Assembly (NCBI RefSeq): GCF_037782385.1
Contig: NZ_JBBEXD010000009.1
Location: forward strand, 1 to 64,000
Reading direction: 5' to 3'
From: Ascidiimonas meishanensis
GTDB taxonomy: Bacteria; Bacteroidota; Bacteroidia; Flavobacteriales; Flavobacteriaceae
Length of the DNA: 64,000 bases
In this document: positions 33,704-42,706 of the stretch, piece by piece
How positions within the stretch are numbered: the first letter of the stretch is position 1
How the letters are laid out: every line of letters starts with the position of its first letter
Position numbers and translations under genes: made by a program
Notes under the pieces: generated by a model
What the model was told of the DNA's origin: nothing
The model's database searches: none
What the model saw: only the letters and a program-made list of their open reading frames with translations

Positions 33704-34558
33704 ATGAAAAAAGTATTATTGCCAACAGACTTTTCAGCAAATGCTTGGAATGCTATTTCGTATGCGCTACAATTGTTAAAAGACGAGGAATGTACTTTCT
33801 ATTTTTTACACACTTATGTACCTCCATTTTACAGGATGGATTATATGGTTGGCGGTCCTGCATTTAGTGGTCTCCCAGATGCAATGCTTGATATTTCCCT
33901 TACAGGTTTAGATAAAACGCTGAAAGATGTTCAAGAAGAATTTCCTAACGAGAAACATACTTTTAAAAAAATTGCTTCATTCAATATGTTAAGTGATGAG
34001 GTAAATGAGGTAACAGAACGGGAAAATATAGATTTCATTGTTATGGGAACTCAGGGAGCTACTGGGGCTAAACAAATTTTTTTAGGAACCAATACAGTCT
34101 TTGTATTGCGAAAGGCAAAAGTACCGGTTTTGGTAATACCTGAAAATTATCATTACAAAGGAATCAAGCAAATTCTTTTTCCTTCAGATTATAGAACACT
34201 TTATAAGCGCAGAGAGCTTAAGGTTTTGGTAAACTTGGCTAAAAGCCATCATGCCTCTATTACTTCATTGCATGTAACTTCAGAAGGAGAACTAACAGAA
34301 GCTCAGAAAAGGCATCGCGAGGCTTTGAAGGACTTTCTTGAAGGAGTAGAATGTAAATGTAAAGAGTTGTATAAGCAGCTAATGCCTCAGGCAGTTTATG
34401 ATTATTTGAGTGTGAATGATTATCAAATGTTAGCCATGATGAATCGTAAACATTCTTTTCTGGAACGAGTATTGTTGAAACAAAATGTAGACGATATAGG
34501 TTTTCATATTGACATTCCGTTTTTAGTACTTCCAGATACTTCAAGAATAACTGATTAA
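33704..34558 (+). CDS. Tandem-domain universal stress protein, first of four
   Basis: 284 residues from the ATG at 33704 (MKKVLLPTDFSANAWNAISYAL). An ATG 21 bases upstream overlaps the -7 element and is rejected. The first UspA domain carries MGTQGATGAKQIFLGTNTV, a G-x2-G-x9-G-T nucleotide motif; the second has none. It heads a seven-gene run (four usp, an eRF1-like gene, ATP-cone/Mrr, beta-CASP) with gaps of at most 82 bases. As the promoter-proximal gene under an oxygen-type box it should be strongly induced at low oxygen. Confidence 0.9.
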   Translation: MKKVLLPTDFSANAWNAISYALQLLKDEECTFYFLHTYVPPFYRMDYMVGGPAFSGLPDAMLDISLTGLDKTLKDVQEEFPNEKHTFKKIASFNMLSDEVNEVTERENIDFIVMGTQGATGAKQIFLGTNTVFVLRKAKVPVLVIPENYHYKGIKQILFPSDYRTLYKRRELKVLVNLAKSHHASITSLHVTSEGELTEAQKRHREALKDFLEGVECKCKELYKQLMPQAVYDYLSVNDYQMLAMMNRKHSFLERVLLKQNVDDIGFHIDIPFLVLPDTSRITD

Positions 34559-34567
34559 GAACAACGT

Positions 34568-35413
34568 ATGAAACACATATTATTACCCACAGACTTTTCT
34601 GAAAATTCTTGGAATGCAATTTTTGGCGCTTTAAAAATGTATAAGGATGTAGACTGCTGTTTTTATTTGTTAAATACGTTCCAGGATGAATCTTTCAGTT
34701 TTGCGGCTCCTCTTGAGAGTAATGAAAAAATAACATTGTTAGAGCAGGCAGATAAGAATTCAAAAGAAGCACTGGCAAATGCATTGAGCTATCTTAAAAA
34801 AAACACTCATAACAAAAGGCATAGTTTTCAGGCGCTTTCAAGATTAGACGATTTTGTAAATGCTACAAAAACGATCATTGATGAAAAAAGTATTGATATG
34901 GTTGCAATGGGTACCACTGGTGCTACTGGATCCAAAGAAATTTTTATAGGGAGCAATGCTGCAAGGATTGTAAAAGGTATCAAAAAATGTCCAATTCTTT
35001 TAGTACCAAAAGGAAAAGATTTTAAAGAATTAAAACATGTTGTTTTTGCTACGGATTATACAAGACTCATAGATATTATAGAATTAGAACCGTTAATTGA
35101 GCTTGCAGAATTATGGCAAGCCACTATTAGCATAGTGCACATAGATGAATCAAATAAGCTAACAGATTTGCAGAAGTATCATAAAGAATTATTAAAAAAT
35201 TATTTGCAAAAGGTAGCATGTATTTTTCGCAAAATACCCGTTAAGGGGTCTATAGAAAATACGCTTAGCCATTTTATGAACACCAACCATGCAGATTTGA
35301 TTGCTTTAATAAAATACAGACACGGTTTCTTTGAGAAATTAATGCGTGAACCAATTATTAAAAAAATAGCATTTCATATTGATGTTCCATTTTTGGTATT
35401 ACCAGAATTATAA
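34568..35413 (+). CDS. Tandem-domain universal stress protein, second of four
   Basis: 281 residues beginning MKHILLPTDFSENSWNAIFGAL. The first domain carries MGTTGATGSKEIFIGSNAA; the second domain lacks a glycine motif and ends in the shared pattern PIIKKIAFHIDVPFLVLPEL. It starts nine bases after the preceding usp stop. The C-terminal tail motif HxDxPFLVL recurs in the neighbours, showing that the four copies arose from one tandem-domain ancestor rather than by separate domain fusions. Confidence 0.9.
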   Translation: MKHILLPTDFSENSWNAIFGALKMYKDVDCCFYLLNTFQDESFSFAAPLESNEKITLLEQADKNSKEALANALSYLKKNTHNKRHSFQALSRLDDFVNATKTIIDEKSIDMVAMGTTGATGSKEIFIGSNAARIVKGIKKCPILLVPKGKDFKELKHVVFATDYTRLIDIIELEPLIELAELWQATISIVHIDESNKLTDLQKYHKELLKNYLQKVACIFRKIPVKGSIENTLSHFMNTNHADLIALIKYRHGFFEKLMREPIIKKIAFHIDVPFLVLPEL

Positions 35414-35448
35414 AGAATTTAACTATAAGATCACAAAACCAACTGCTT

Positions 35449-36300
35449 ATGAAACGAATTCTTCTTCCAACAGATTTTTCAGACAATGCTTTAAACGCTA
35501 TTAAGTATGCCCTGTATCTTTTTGAGAAAGAAGATTGTGTTTTTTATCTCTTAAATGCATATCAAGTGAGTCCATCTCCATTAAGCAGTAAGATTAACCA
35601 GGAAAGACATACGAGGCTTTTTGAAATTACAGAAGAAGAATCTATTTACAAAATGAAAAAGCTTCGCACGGCTTTAGAAAATAAAAATTTGAGTAGCAAT
35701 CATCGCATAAAAACATATTGTAAACCGGGAAATCTTGTACAAATCATTTTTCACTTCACTACAAGCAAAAAAATTGATTACATATTTATGGGGACCAAGG
35801 GTTCAACTGCTGCAAAAGAAATATTCATGGGAAGTTCTACCGTTGCAGTAATTAAGAATATAGACTATTGCTCTGTAGTGGCAGTGCCGGGTAAATATGT
35901 TTATGATTTGCCAGATGAAATTCTTTTTGCTACTGATTTTAAAAGATACTTTGAAAAGGCGGAGATAAAACCTCTGAAAGATATCGCCTTACTATGGAAC
36001 ACAACTTTACGTATTTTACATATTAACATGGGAACACTCAATACTGCGCAGAAAAAAAACAAGTTTATTTTGGAGCAATTGCTTGTAGGCATTCCATTTA
36101 TAGAAGAAGAACTTTTAAATCATAAAGGAAGTATTGCCAAAGCAATTATGAAATATGCAAATCAAAAATATATTGGTATGGTGGCTATGGTAAACAATAA
36201 GCACAGTTTTATTGAGAAACAACTTAGAGAGGCAGTGGTTAAGAAGGTGGCCTTTAAAACAGATGTACCTTTTTTAGTCTTACCCGAAATACAAGAATAA
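35449..36300 (+). CDS. Tandem-domain universal stress protein, third of four
   Basis: 283 residues beginning MKRILLPTDFSDNALNAIKYAL. The nucleotide motif is MGTKGSTAAKEIFMGSSTV, with the second conserved glycine stretch slightly changed (STAAK instead of ATGAK). The second domain ends VVKKVAFKTDVPFLVLPEI. It is the most divergent of the four in the middle region, and lies 35 bases after the second usp. Function is inferred as for the family: ATP-binding cytosolic stress protein. Confidence 0.88.
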   Translation: MKRILLPTDFSDNALNAIKYALYLFEKEDCVFYLLNAYQVSPSPLSSKINQERHTRLFEITEEESIYKMKKLRTALENKNLSSNHRIKTYCKPGNLVQIIFHFTTSKKIDYIFMGTKGSTAAKEIFMGSSTVAVIKNIDYCSVVAVPGKYVYDLPDEILFATDFKRYFEKAEIKPLKDIALLWNTTLRILHINMGTLNTAQKKNKFILEQLLVGIPFIEEELLNHKGSIAKAIMKYANQKYIGMVAMVNNKHSFIEKQLREAVVKKVAFKTDVPFLVLPEIQE

Positions 36301-36382
36301 ATTCAAGGTAAAGGCTGTTTAAATAGAAGTCCGGAGTTGTGTATAATTGATTAAAAATAGATTCAACTTAAACAGTAAGATC

Positions 36383-37225
36383 ATGAAAAAAATTATTTTA
36401 CCCACAGATTTTTCATCGAATGCGAGAAACGCAATTGATTATGCCATACAACTATTTAAAGATGAACCATGCGAATTTATCTTATTGAACACTTTTGGTG
36501 CTGAAGGTTATACAACTTCCAATCTCATGGTGCTTGAGGCTGGTAATCCGGCTTTTGATTCGGCATTGATAAAATCACAAAAGAGATTAAAAGGACTTTA
36601 TGATATTTTAAATACATCAAAAGTTCATGAAGGTCATAATTTTGAAATGAAAGCAGCGTACAACTTTCTTACCGATGCTGTTAAAGATCTGATTGCAAAG
36701 AATGATATTTATATGGTGATTATGGGCACAAAGGGAGCAACTGGAGCTAGGGAAGTATGGTTTGGAAGCAATGCGGTTTCTGTGATGGAGCATGTAGTTC
36801 AATGTCCGGTTATGGCTATTCCAGAAAACGCAAAACCAGATACCCCCAAAGAGATCATTTTCCCAAATTCTTTCAAACACTTATATAGAAAAAGGCAATT
36901 ACAGCCGTTACTAGAGATTGCTAGAAAATTTGATAGTATTATAAGAATAATGCACATTTCTGAGGAAGATCAACTGACCGCAGATCAACAAAACCATAAA
37001 GAAATTTTTTCTGAGGCCTTGGAAGGAATAAGGTATAGTTTTCACACGCTTACAAATATGGATCCTGAGACTGCTATTCGTTGTTTTGTAGAGAGCAGAG
37101 ATATTGATATGATTGCCATGATAAGTAAAAAACATAATTTTCTAAGAACACTTTTTAAAAAACCAGTATTACGTGAAGTTGGGTACCATACCAATGTACC
37201 CATGTTAGTTATGCATAGGGTTTAA
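36383..37225 (+). CDS. Tandem-domain universal stress protein, fourth of four
   Basis: 280 residues from the ATG at 36383 (MKKIILPTDFSSNARNAIDYAI). A start at 36347 would add twelve residues absent from the paralogues. The motif MGTKGATGAREVWFGSNAV is intact. The gap of 82 bases before it is the largest among the usp genes and shows no regulon box. The second domain contains ETAIRCFVESRDIDMIAMISKK, nearly the same as in the usp at 5605 (AIQCFVESRNINLIAMVGKN), so these two are closest relatives and mark a duplication that spread to two loci. Confidence 0.9.
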   Translation: MKKIILPTDFSSNARNAIDYAIQLFKDEPCEFILLNTFGAEGYTTSNLMVLEAGNPAFDSALIKSQKRLKGLYDILNTSKVHEGHNFEMKAAYNFLTDAVKDLIAKNDIYMVIMGTKGATGAREVWFGSNAVSVMEHVVQCPVMAIPENAKPDTPKEIIFPNSFKHLYRKRQLQPLLEIARKFDSIIRIMHISEEDQLTADQQNHKEIFSEALEGIRYSFHTLTNMDPETAIRCFVESRDIDMIAMISKKHNFLRTLFKKPVLREVGYHTNVPMLVMHRV

Positions 37226-37262
37226 CTCAATTACTTTAATAAATTTTAAAAAAAAATAACCA

Positions 37263-37673
37263 ATGAAAAAAACAGGTATTTGGATCGATAAGGAGAAAGC
37301 ACATCTTGTAACTTTGCAAGATGGAAAAGAGCAGATAGAAACACTACATTCAGAAATTGAAAATTACAAACCTTCCGGAGGTGCAAGGAGTAAGGTTAGG
37401 TGGGGACCACAAGATGTAGTTCAAGATAGTAAGTATACAGAACGTGAAAAACACCAGTTCAAAAACTACTTCAGAAAAATTGCCGAAAAAGTAAGGGAGG
37501 CAGATGTTATTGCCATTTTTGGCCCAGCTAGTACAAATTCAAAACTTGCTGAAGAACTTCATCAGAATCATAAAAGTATAGCTGCCAGAATTATCGGGGT
37601 TGAAAAGGCAGATAGTATGACCCTTAATCAAACAAAAGCCTTAATTAGAAGTTATTTTGAGCAAAATGAATGA
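37263..37673 (+). CDS. Small eRF1-domain-3/BaeRF-like protein
   Basis: 136 residues, soluble. It starts KKTGIWIDKEKAHLVTLQDGKEQ, has a basic middle and ends with VREADVIAIFGPASTNSKLAEELHQ and IIGVEKADSMTLNQTKALIRSYF. The alpha-beta arrangement resembles domain 3 of release factor eRF1 as found in bacterial BaeRF proteins and in proteins of hibernating ribosomes. The similarity is weak by eye. It lies 37 bases after the fourth usp and overlaps the ATP-cone gene, so it belongs to the USP operon. A role on stalled or resting ribosomes is an attractive guess. Confidence 0.6.
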   Translation: MKKTGIWIDKEKAHLVTLQDGKEQIETLHSEIENYKPSGGARSKVRWGPQDVVQDSKYTEREKHQFKNYFRKIAEKVREADVIAIFGPASTNSKLAEELHQNHKSIAARIIGVEKADSMTLNQTKALIRSYFEQNE

Positions 37674-38538
37674 GCATAATAACCGGTTGGAGCCTTCCAT
37701 AGAAATCATCAAGTCTTCTGGAGATAAAGTGAAGTTTTCTATGAATAAGTTGAGGGCATCATTATTAAGAAGCGGAGCAGAAACGAAGATTGTAAATCAA
37801 ATTTTAGATGTGGTTCGTGATGAGCTTTATCAAGGTATTTCCACCAAAGAAATCTACAATCGTGCTTTTGCCTTGTTGAAAAAGAAACGCCCCATTTTCG
37901 CTTCTAAGTATAAGCTTAAAAAGGCAATCTATGAACTGGGACCTACTGGTTTTCCGTTTGAAAAGTTTATTGCCTCGCTGTTAAAATATTCAGGATATAA
38001 AACCAAAGTAGGTGAGTTGATCCCCGGAGTATGTGTAACTCACGAAGTAGATATACTGGCGCATAAGAATGAGCATACGGTTATGATTGAATGTAAGTTT
38101 CATAGTGATCAGGGTAGAAAATGCAATGTAAAAGTTCCCTTATATATTAACAGTAGGTATGGTGATATAAAAGCACATTGGAATCTTAAAAATACTCACA
38201 AAAGATTAGAAGAGTGCTGGGTAGCCACTAATACGCGTTTTACCAAAGACGCTGTTCAATACGGCAATTGTGCAGGCCTTTATTTACTTAGTTGGGATAA
38301 ACCAAAAGGAGATAGTATTCGAGAGCGCATAGACCGTTTAGGATTGCATCCACTAACGTCTTCTACTTTACTAACTCAAAGGGAAAAACAATTTTTACTA
38401 GATAAAGGGATCGTACTTTGTAGGGAACTTAAAGAGCAGGCATTTTTACTGGATCATTTGGGTATTTCTGATAAACGAAAAGAAAAAATTTTATTAGAAA
38501 CAACGCAATTATGCGAATTTACCAATTATGGACACTAA
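37666..38538 (+). CDS. ATP-cone domain fused to Mrr-like PD-(D/E)XK nuclease domain
   Basis: 290 residues from the ATG at 37666, overlapping the previous stop by eight bases. An ATP-cone (about 8-85) reads IEIIKSSGDKVKFSMNKLRASLLRSG and GISTKEIYNRAFALL, as in NrdR and ribonucleotide reductases. It is followed by a restriction-endonuclease-like fold with GFPFEKFIASLLKYSGY, HEVDILAHK and MIECKFHSDQG, giving the Asp and Glu-x-Lys catalytic set. ATP/dATP sensing may gate DNA or RNA cleavage. NrdJ in this window lacks its own ATP-cone. It overlaps the ribonuclease gene by eleven bases. Confidence 0.82.
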   Translation: MNEHNNRLEPSIEIIKSSGDKVKFSMNKLRASLLRSGAETKIVNQILDVVRDELYQGISTKEIYNRAFALLKKKRPIFASKYKLKKAIYELGPTGFPFEKFIASLLKYSGYKTKVGELIPGVCVTHEVDILAHKNEHTVMIECKFHSDQGRKCNVKVPLYINSRYGDIKAHWNLKNTHKRLEECWVATNTRFTKDAVQYGNCAGLYLLSWDKPKGDSIRERIDRLGLHPLTSSTLLTQREKQFLLDKGIVLCRELKEQAFLLDHLGISDKRKEKILLETTQLCEFTNYGH

Positions 38539-39901
38539 AATTAGGATACATTTTCTGGGAGGTGCTGGCACAGTTACGGGTTCTAAATATCTACTAGAAA
38601 CACCAGAAGGCAATTATATGATAGATTGTGGACTTTTTCAAGGGATAAAACAGTTAAGAGTTTTAAACTGGAAAGAGCTGCCTTTTCCTGCTAAAAATAT
38701 TGATATGGTTTTGTTAACACATGGACATTTAGACCATGTGGGCTATTTACCCTGTTTAGTAAAACAAGGTTTTAATGGGAAAATAATAGGCACAGGACCT
38801 ACCTTAGCTATAGCCCGGATTATTTTGGAGGATAGTGCTAAAATACAGGAAGAAGAAGCGGATAACGCCAATAAGGAAGGCTACTCTAAACATCATCCAG
38901 CGCTACCTTTGTATTCAGAGAAAGATGTTGCGAATACAATCTCACTTTTTGAAGTACAGCCTAAAGATTATGACATTGAACTTTCAGCAAATATTTCTTT
39001 TTGTTTTCGGCAAAACGGACATATTTTAGGTTCAAGTTATATAGAAATGAAGTTGTTTACTAAAAATTTTGTTTTTTCAGGAGATTTAGGTCGTCAAAAA
39101 GATCCGTTACTTTTGGCACCCGAGAGACCAAAAAAAGCAGATTTTTTATTTATAGAATCTACCTATGGAGACCGGCTGCATCCGAAAGAAGATTTAGAAA
39201 CTATTTTAATTTCTCTTGTTAATGAAATCATTCATAAACGAGGTAATCTTATTATACCCAGCTTTGCAGTAGAACGAGCGCAAATGTTGATCTATACACT
39301 TTGGAAGCTTTATAATAAAAACAAAATACCTAATATTCCTGTTATTGTTGATACTCCAATGGGAATTGATGTATTAGACGTATTTGAGACCTATAGTAAT
39401 TGGCATCAATTAAGTAATTATGAATACCAATCCATGCATCAGCATGTTAATCTGGTATCTTCTTACAGAGAAACCTGGGAAATAATTGACGATCCCAGAC
39501 CTAAGATTATTATTGCTGGAAGTGGCATGGTTACTGGTGGAAGGGTACTAACCTATATTAAACAATTAGGCAAAAAAGAAAGCACCACTATTTTGTTAGT
39601 GGGATATCAGGCCGAAGGAACTCGGGGTCGTCAGCTACAAGAAGGAATTAGGGAGCTATATATTTTTGGAAAGTATGTAGAGATAAACGCACAGGTTAAA
39701 CATTTGCATTCTTTGTCCGCACACGCAGATCAAAAAGAATTATTAGAATGGATGTCTGAATTAAGGGCAGCACCCCAAAAAATATTTTTGACTCATGGAG
39801 AACCAGGTAGTGCTGATGCTTTTCGTGTAAAAATAAAAGATGTATATGGTTGGGAAGCCACAATACCAAGTTTAGGAGAAATAATTACGGTGAAATGTTA
39901 A
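38528..39901 (+). CDS. Beta-CASP metallo-beta-lactamase ribonuclease (CPSF-like)
   Basis: 457 residues. Metallo-beta-lactamase motifs: FLGGAGTVTGSKYLL, LTHGHLDHVGYLP (HxHxDH, about residue 66), GHILGSSYIE and the SGDLGR Asp. The beta-CASP region has FIESTYGDRLHP, IIPSFAVERAQ and the A/B/C motifs up to IIAGSGMVTGGRV and LHSLSAHADQ. Such enzymes cleave or trim RNA 3' ends with two zinc ions. It ends the USP operon, overlapping the ATP-cone/Mrr gene. Placement in an oxygen-type operon suggests RNA turnover during energy limitation. Confidence 0.9.
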   Translation: MDTKIRIHFLGGAGTVTGSKYLLETPEGNYMIDCGLFQGIKQLRVLNWKELPFPAKNIDMVLLTHGHLDHVGYLPCLVKQGFNGKIIGTGPTLAIARIILEDSAKIQEEEADNANKEGYSKHHPALPLYSEKDVANTISLFEVQPKDYDIELSANISFCFRQNGHILGSSYIEMKLFTKNFVFSGDLGRQKDPLLLAPERPKKADFLFIESTYGDRLHPKEDLETILISLVNEIIHKRGNLIIPSFAVERAQMLIYTLWKLYNKNKIPNIPVIVDTPMGIDVLDVFETYSNWHQLSNYEYQSMHQHVNLVSSYRETWEIIDDPRPKIIIAGSGMVTGGRVLTYIKQLGKKESTTILLVGYQAEGTRGRQLQEGIRELYIFGKYVEINAQVKHLHSLSAHADQKELLEWMSELRAAPQKIFLTHGEPGSADAFRVKIKDVYGWEATIPSLGEIITVKC

Positions 39902-39976
39902 GATTTTAATTGTGTAAAATTGTGTTCACACTTTCAAACTAAAATAATCCAGCTAGCATGCACTATTATTAGTGGT

Positions 39977-40011
39977 AAAAAGCGGCTTAGATAAATATCT
40001 GAACCGCTTTT
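39977..40011 (+). terminator. Intrinsic terminator of the USP operon
   Basis: AAAAGCGG pairs with CCGCTTTT, with an inner stem TTAGAT/ATCTGA and loop AAAT. It lies 76 bases after the ribonuclease stop and ends in a short T run. Confidence 0.7.
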
Positions 40012-40177
40012 GAAGAATGATTATTTAGGAATGAAAGGGCTTTAATTCATGAAATTCACCAACAGCATTGAGTTCTTTTTGCATTACCCATACCTTTATT
40101 TTAGACACTGTCTATTTAAGGGGTTTTATTTCTGGAAGCAAGAATCTGTTGAGTGTTTTTTTCCTATCATCTTATGA

Positions 40178-41212
40178 TTATTCTTCTTCTATATGCTTTT
40201 TATGATGTCCAATACTGTATTGAATTCCAAAAGTTCCCATCCATTGATTTTTCATTTGAGTTCCATAGGTATTCTGTGTCACAGGAAATTTTATTTCTAG
40301 TGCGAGTCTTAAATTTTTAATTGAACCATTTGGAACTAATAGGTTAGAGCCTATTCCTAGATCTAATTGACTTCTGCCAGAATTATCTGTATTGAGCAAT
40401 GGCATCATCATCGGATTAAAATCAGGATCTACACCGTCTATTTTTTCTAGGTCAAAATAGTTAAGACTAGTTGAAAAACTCACATAATCTGAAACTTTGA
40501 TAGCCCCCCATCCTGAAGCATCAAATTGGTTACCAAAAGAATATCCCTCGGAGTTATTTCCCATTCTTAATTTATAAGTAGATTGAATTCCCCATGAAAA
40601 AAGATCAGACTGGCCTAAATAAGTTGCCCCTAAAAACGGATCAAAAGTGCCACTACCTAATTGCATAGGGTATGCTAATGGTGCATTCGTTGCCGTTGGC
40701 GTATTGTCTCGTTGGTCTATGTTTCCCGTAGGTATTGATATCCCTACTGTAGTATGCAATGATTGACGATTCCTATTAAGAATTTTAACTAGGCCTGCCA
40801 TAGAAATGTCTCCGAAACCACCAGATCCTGTATTGAAATCAATTCCCATTCTCGTTCTTAAATCCATGGAGTTATTTATATAGGTACCCATAAGCATTAA
40901 AGTAAGTCTATTTGTTGGCGCATACATGGCACCAAGCATATGCATACTCATCTGCATTTCTTGGGGAGCGATAGCAAAATCTTGAAAAATAGTCTCGTTA
41001 TTGATATCATCAGATCCTGATAAATTACCCTCCATTTGCATCCTCATATAGCGATAAGAAATCATGATTTCGCCTTTTTTATGATAATGATCACCCATTA
41101 TACTTATAGGAGCATGACCATCTGGTCTTGAAGAGGTCCAATGGTTGTTTTGCGCTTTACCATAAAGGCATAGCAGTATGGTTCCCAAAAGGGAAAATAT
41201 TTTTTTATTCAC
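40178..41212 (-). CDS. Outer-membrane beta-barrel protein, transporter-like
   Basis: 344 residues with a signal peptide (MNKKIFSLLGTILLCLYGKAQ). A His- and Met-rich periplasmic segment (APISIMGDHYHKKGEIM, MQMSMHMLGAMY) precedes alternating amphipathic strands typical of a barrel, with GIDFNTGSGGFGDISMAG and a C-terminal LEIKFP and FGIQYSIG. The Met/His content and the neighbour with a CNGKCY-like motif suggest copper or another soft metal. It ends with His- and Lys-rich HHKKHIEEE. Substrate is unknown. Confidence 0.72.
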   Translation of the reverse strand: MNKKIFSLLGTILLCLYGKAQNNHWTSSRPDGHAPISIMGDHYHKKGEIMISYRYMRMQMEGNLSGSDDINNETIFQDFAIAPQEMQMSMHMLGAMYAPTNRLTLMLMGTYINNSMDLRTRMGIDFNTGSGGFGDISMAGLVKILNRNRQSLHTTVGISIPTGNIDQRDNTPTATNAPLAYPMQLGSGTFDPFLGATYLGQSDLFSWGIQSTYKLRMGNNSEGYSFGNQFDASGWGAIKVSDYVSFSTSLNYFDLEKIDGVDPDFNPMMMPLLNTDNSGRSQLDLGIGSNLLVPNGSIKNLRLALEIKFPVTQNTYGTQMKNQWMGTFGIQYSIGHHKKHIEEE

Positions 41213-41272
41213 GATAGTTATATTTGATTTTAAATAATGTAATTAAATAGCCTCTCTAAAGAAACTTAGATT

Positions 41273-41659
41273 TTAAGTACATATTAATTTTGGAGGGGGA
41301 GTATTGGGCTTATCTAAATCACTTTTTTCAAGAATTTTATAATTCCAATTTTTCGTATTAGTATGGAAAAGATTGTGAGAGATTTCCATCTTGTTCAGGT
41401 AATGAATAAATACAGGGAATTTTTCAAATTCAATAGATGGGATACTTTGATTTTCTGGTTTTTTTTCTTCGGTGGCTTTTGCTAATTGAGTCATTAAATA
41501 ACATTTACCATCACAATTTAAAGTGGGCTCTTCTTTATTAATACAAAGAATCGTAGAAATGTACTCATAATTAAAAAAATACTCCATGTACGGAAGTGCA
41601 GGACGAAGAATTGAATTTGCGAAAAGTATTATGAGTAGGTAGCTAATTGCTTTTTTCAT
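41273..41659 (-). CDS. Small exported protein with a Cys pair, unrecognised
   Basis: 128 residues from the ATG at 41659 (MKKAISYLLIILFANSILRPA), which gives a normal signal anchor; a start ten codons earlier would place a short extra segment before it. It has a conserved-looking LNCDGKCYLMTQL motif with a CxxxC pair, followed by a charged stretch and a Pro-rich tail ending CT. Bacteroidota have similar small proteins next to metal-related outer-membrane genes. It is 60 bases upstream of the barrel gene on the same strand. Confidence 0.65.
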   Translation of the reverse strand: MKKAISYLLIILFANSILRPALPYMEYFFNYEYISTILCINKEEPTLNCDGKCYLMTQLAKATEEKKPENQSIPSIEFEKFPVFIHYLNKMEISHNLFHTNTKNWNYKILEKSDLDKPNTPPPKLICT

Positions 41660-41770
41660 ACCAATAAAAACTCCTGCAAAGGTATTCACTTTTGAGAAAT
41701 ACTTAATGATAAATATTATCTTTTATGCGATAAATAGTTCTTAAAGTAAGAATGCATTAAAGTGGATACG

Positions 41771-42706
41771 TTAATTTGGATACCGGTTTTTTACAAAAGA
41801 AATTTTGTCTTTTTCTTCTAGCAAACCTTGATCTAGTAAGTCTTTAAACCACAATGAAAAAGTACTTGCTCCCTTGTAATTGAGATGCTCCAGATCTCCA
41901 AAAGATTCTTTGGTTAAAGGAAAATTATCAAAATCCAGAAAAACTAAATCAGCAAAATACTGTGTTCTAATTCGCTGAAAATGCGCTTCATTTAAACGTA
42001 TTTCAAGTTTAGGGTGTTGCGGACTTCTCATTAGAATTACTTCCTTCCCATATTTGTGGCATTCGGCAATCATTTTTTGCAAATATTGGATACTGTAATT
42101 AGAAATCGGATAATCAGTTTTTACCGCTTCCAGTGGTTTTCTCCCCAGATTGTTGAGCAGCGAATCAATGATATTTCTCTTTAGATTTCGATATCCGCCA
42201 ATTTCATCTGTAAGATCGTAATCATTCTTTGCAATCCGTATTAAATTGCCTTTGAGCGAAGGAGAAAGTGTTTTTTGATATCCTATTAAATTATGTTTAA
42301 GGATAAGTTTTTTGTCTTCAGCAGAAATAAAAGGAGTGAGATTGCTATATCGCACTATGTACATATCACCCCAAGTCCATCTATTCATTAAGGTATCTAT
42401 ATGATTGTTGGAAAATTCTATGAAAATTGTGGTGAGCTGCGGATTTTGCGCTAACACTTTTTTTAGTTTGACATAATTATAAAAATAAGCTTCTCCAGCA
42501 TTGGCAATATTTTTTAATTCAGGGATTAGAGAATCATTGATAGCGCATTGTGGATGGGAATGACCTACGACTAGATATTTGATATCTTCATCAAATGTAA
42601 AGCTCGCTTTTTTAGCGATGAGCCAATTGGTTCCATATAATAATAGAGTTGTTACCCCAATGAATAAAAGGATAAATAGACTTATATGAATTAAAAAATT
42701 TTTCAT
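41771..42706 (-). CDS. Membrane-anchored SGNH-like protein, MBOAT partner
   Basis: 311 residues with one N-terminal transmembrane helix. The sequence KYLVVGHSHPQCAINDSL replaces the usual GDS(L) block of SGNH esterases or AlgX/AlgJ-type acetyltransferases with GHSH. Later stretches include YFYNYVKLKKVLAQNP and a C-terminal DLEHLNYKGASTFS, which has the usual D-xx-H arrangement of the family. It follows the MBOAT gene with no gap, the standard arrangement in O-acylation pairs. The acceptor (polysaccharide or lipid) is unknown. Confidence 0.72.
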   Translation of the reverse strand: MKNFLIHISLFILLFIGVTTLLLYGTNWLIAKKASFTFDEDIKYLVVGHSHPQCAINDSLIPELKNIANAGEAYFYNYVKLKKVLAQNPQLTTIFIEFSNNHIDTLMNRWTWGDMYIVRYSNLTPFISAEDKKLILKHNLIGYQKTLSPSLKGNLIRIAKNDYDLTDEIGGYRNLKRNIIDSLLNNLGRKPLEAVKTDYPISNYSIQYLQKMIAECHKYGKEVILMRSPQHPKLEIRLNEAHFQRIRTQYFADLVFLDFDNFPLTKESFGDLEHLNYKGASTFSLWFKDLLDQGLLEEKDKISFVKNRYPN

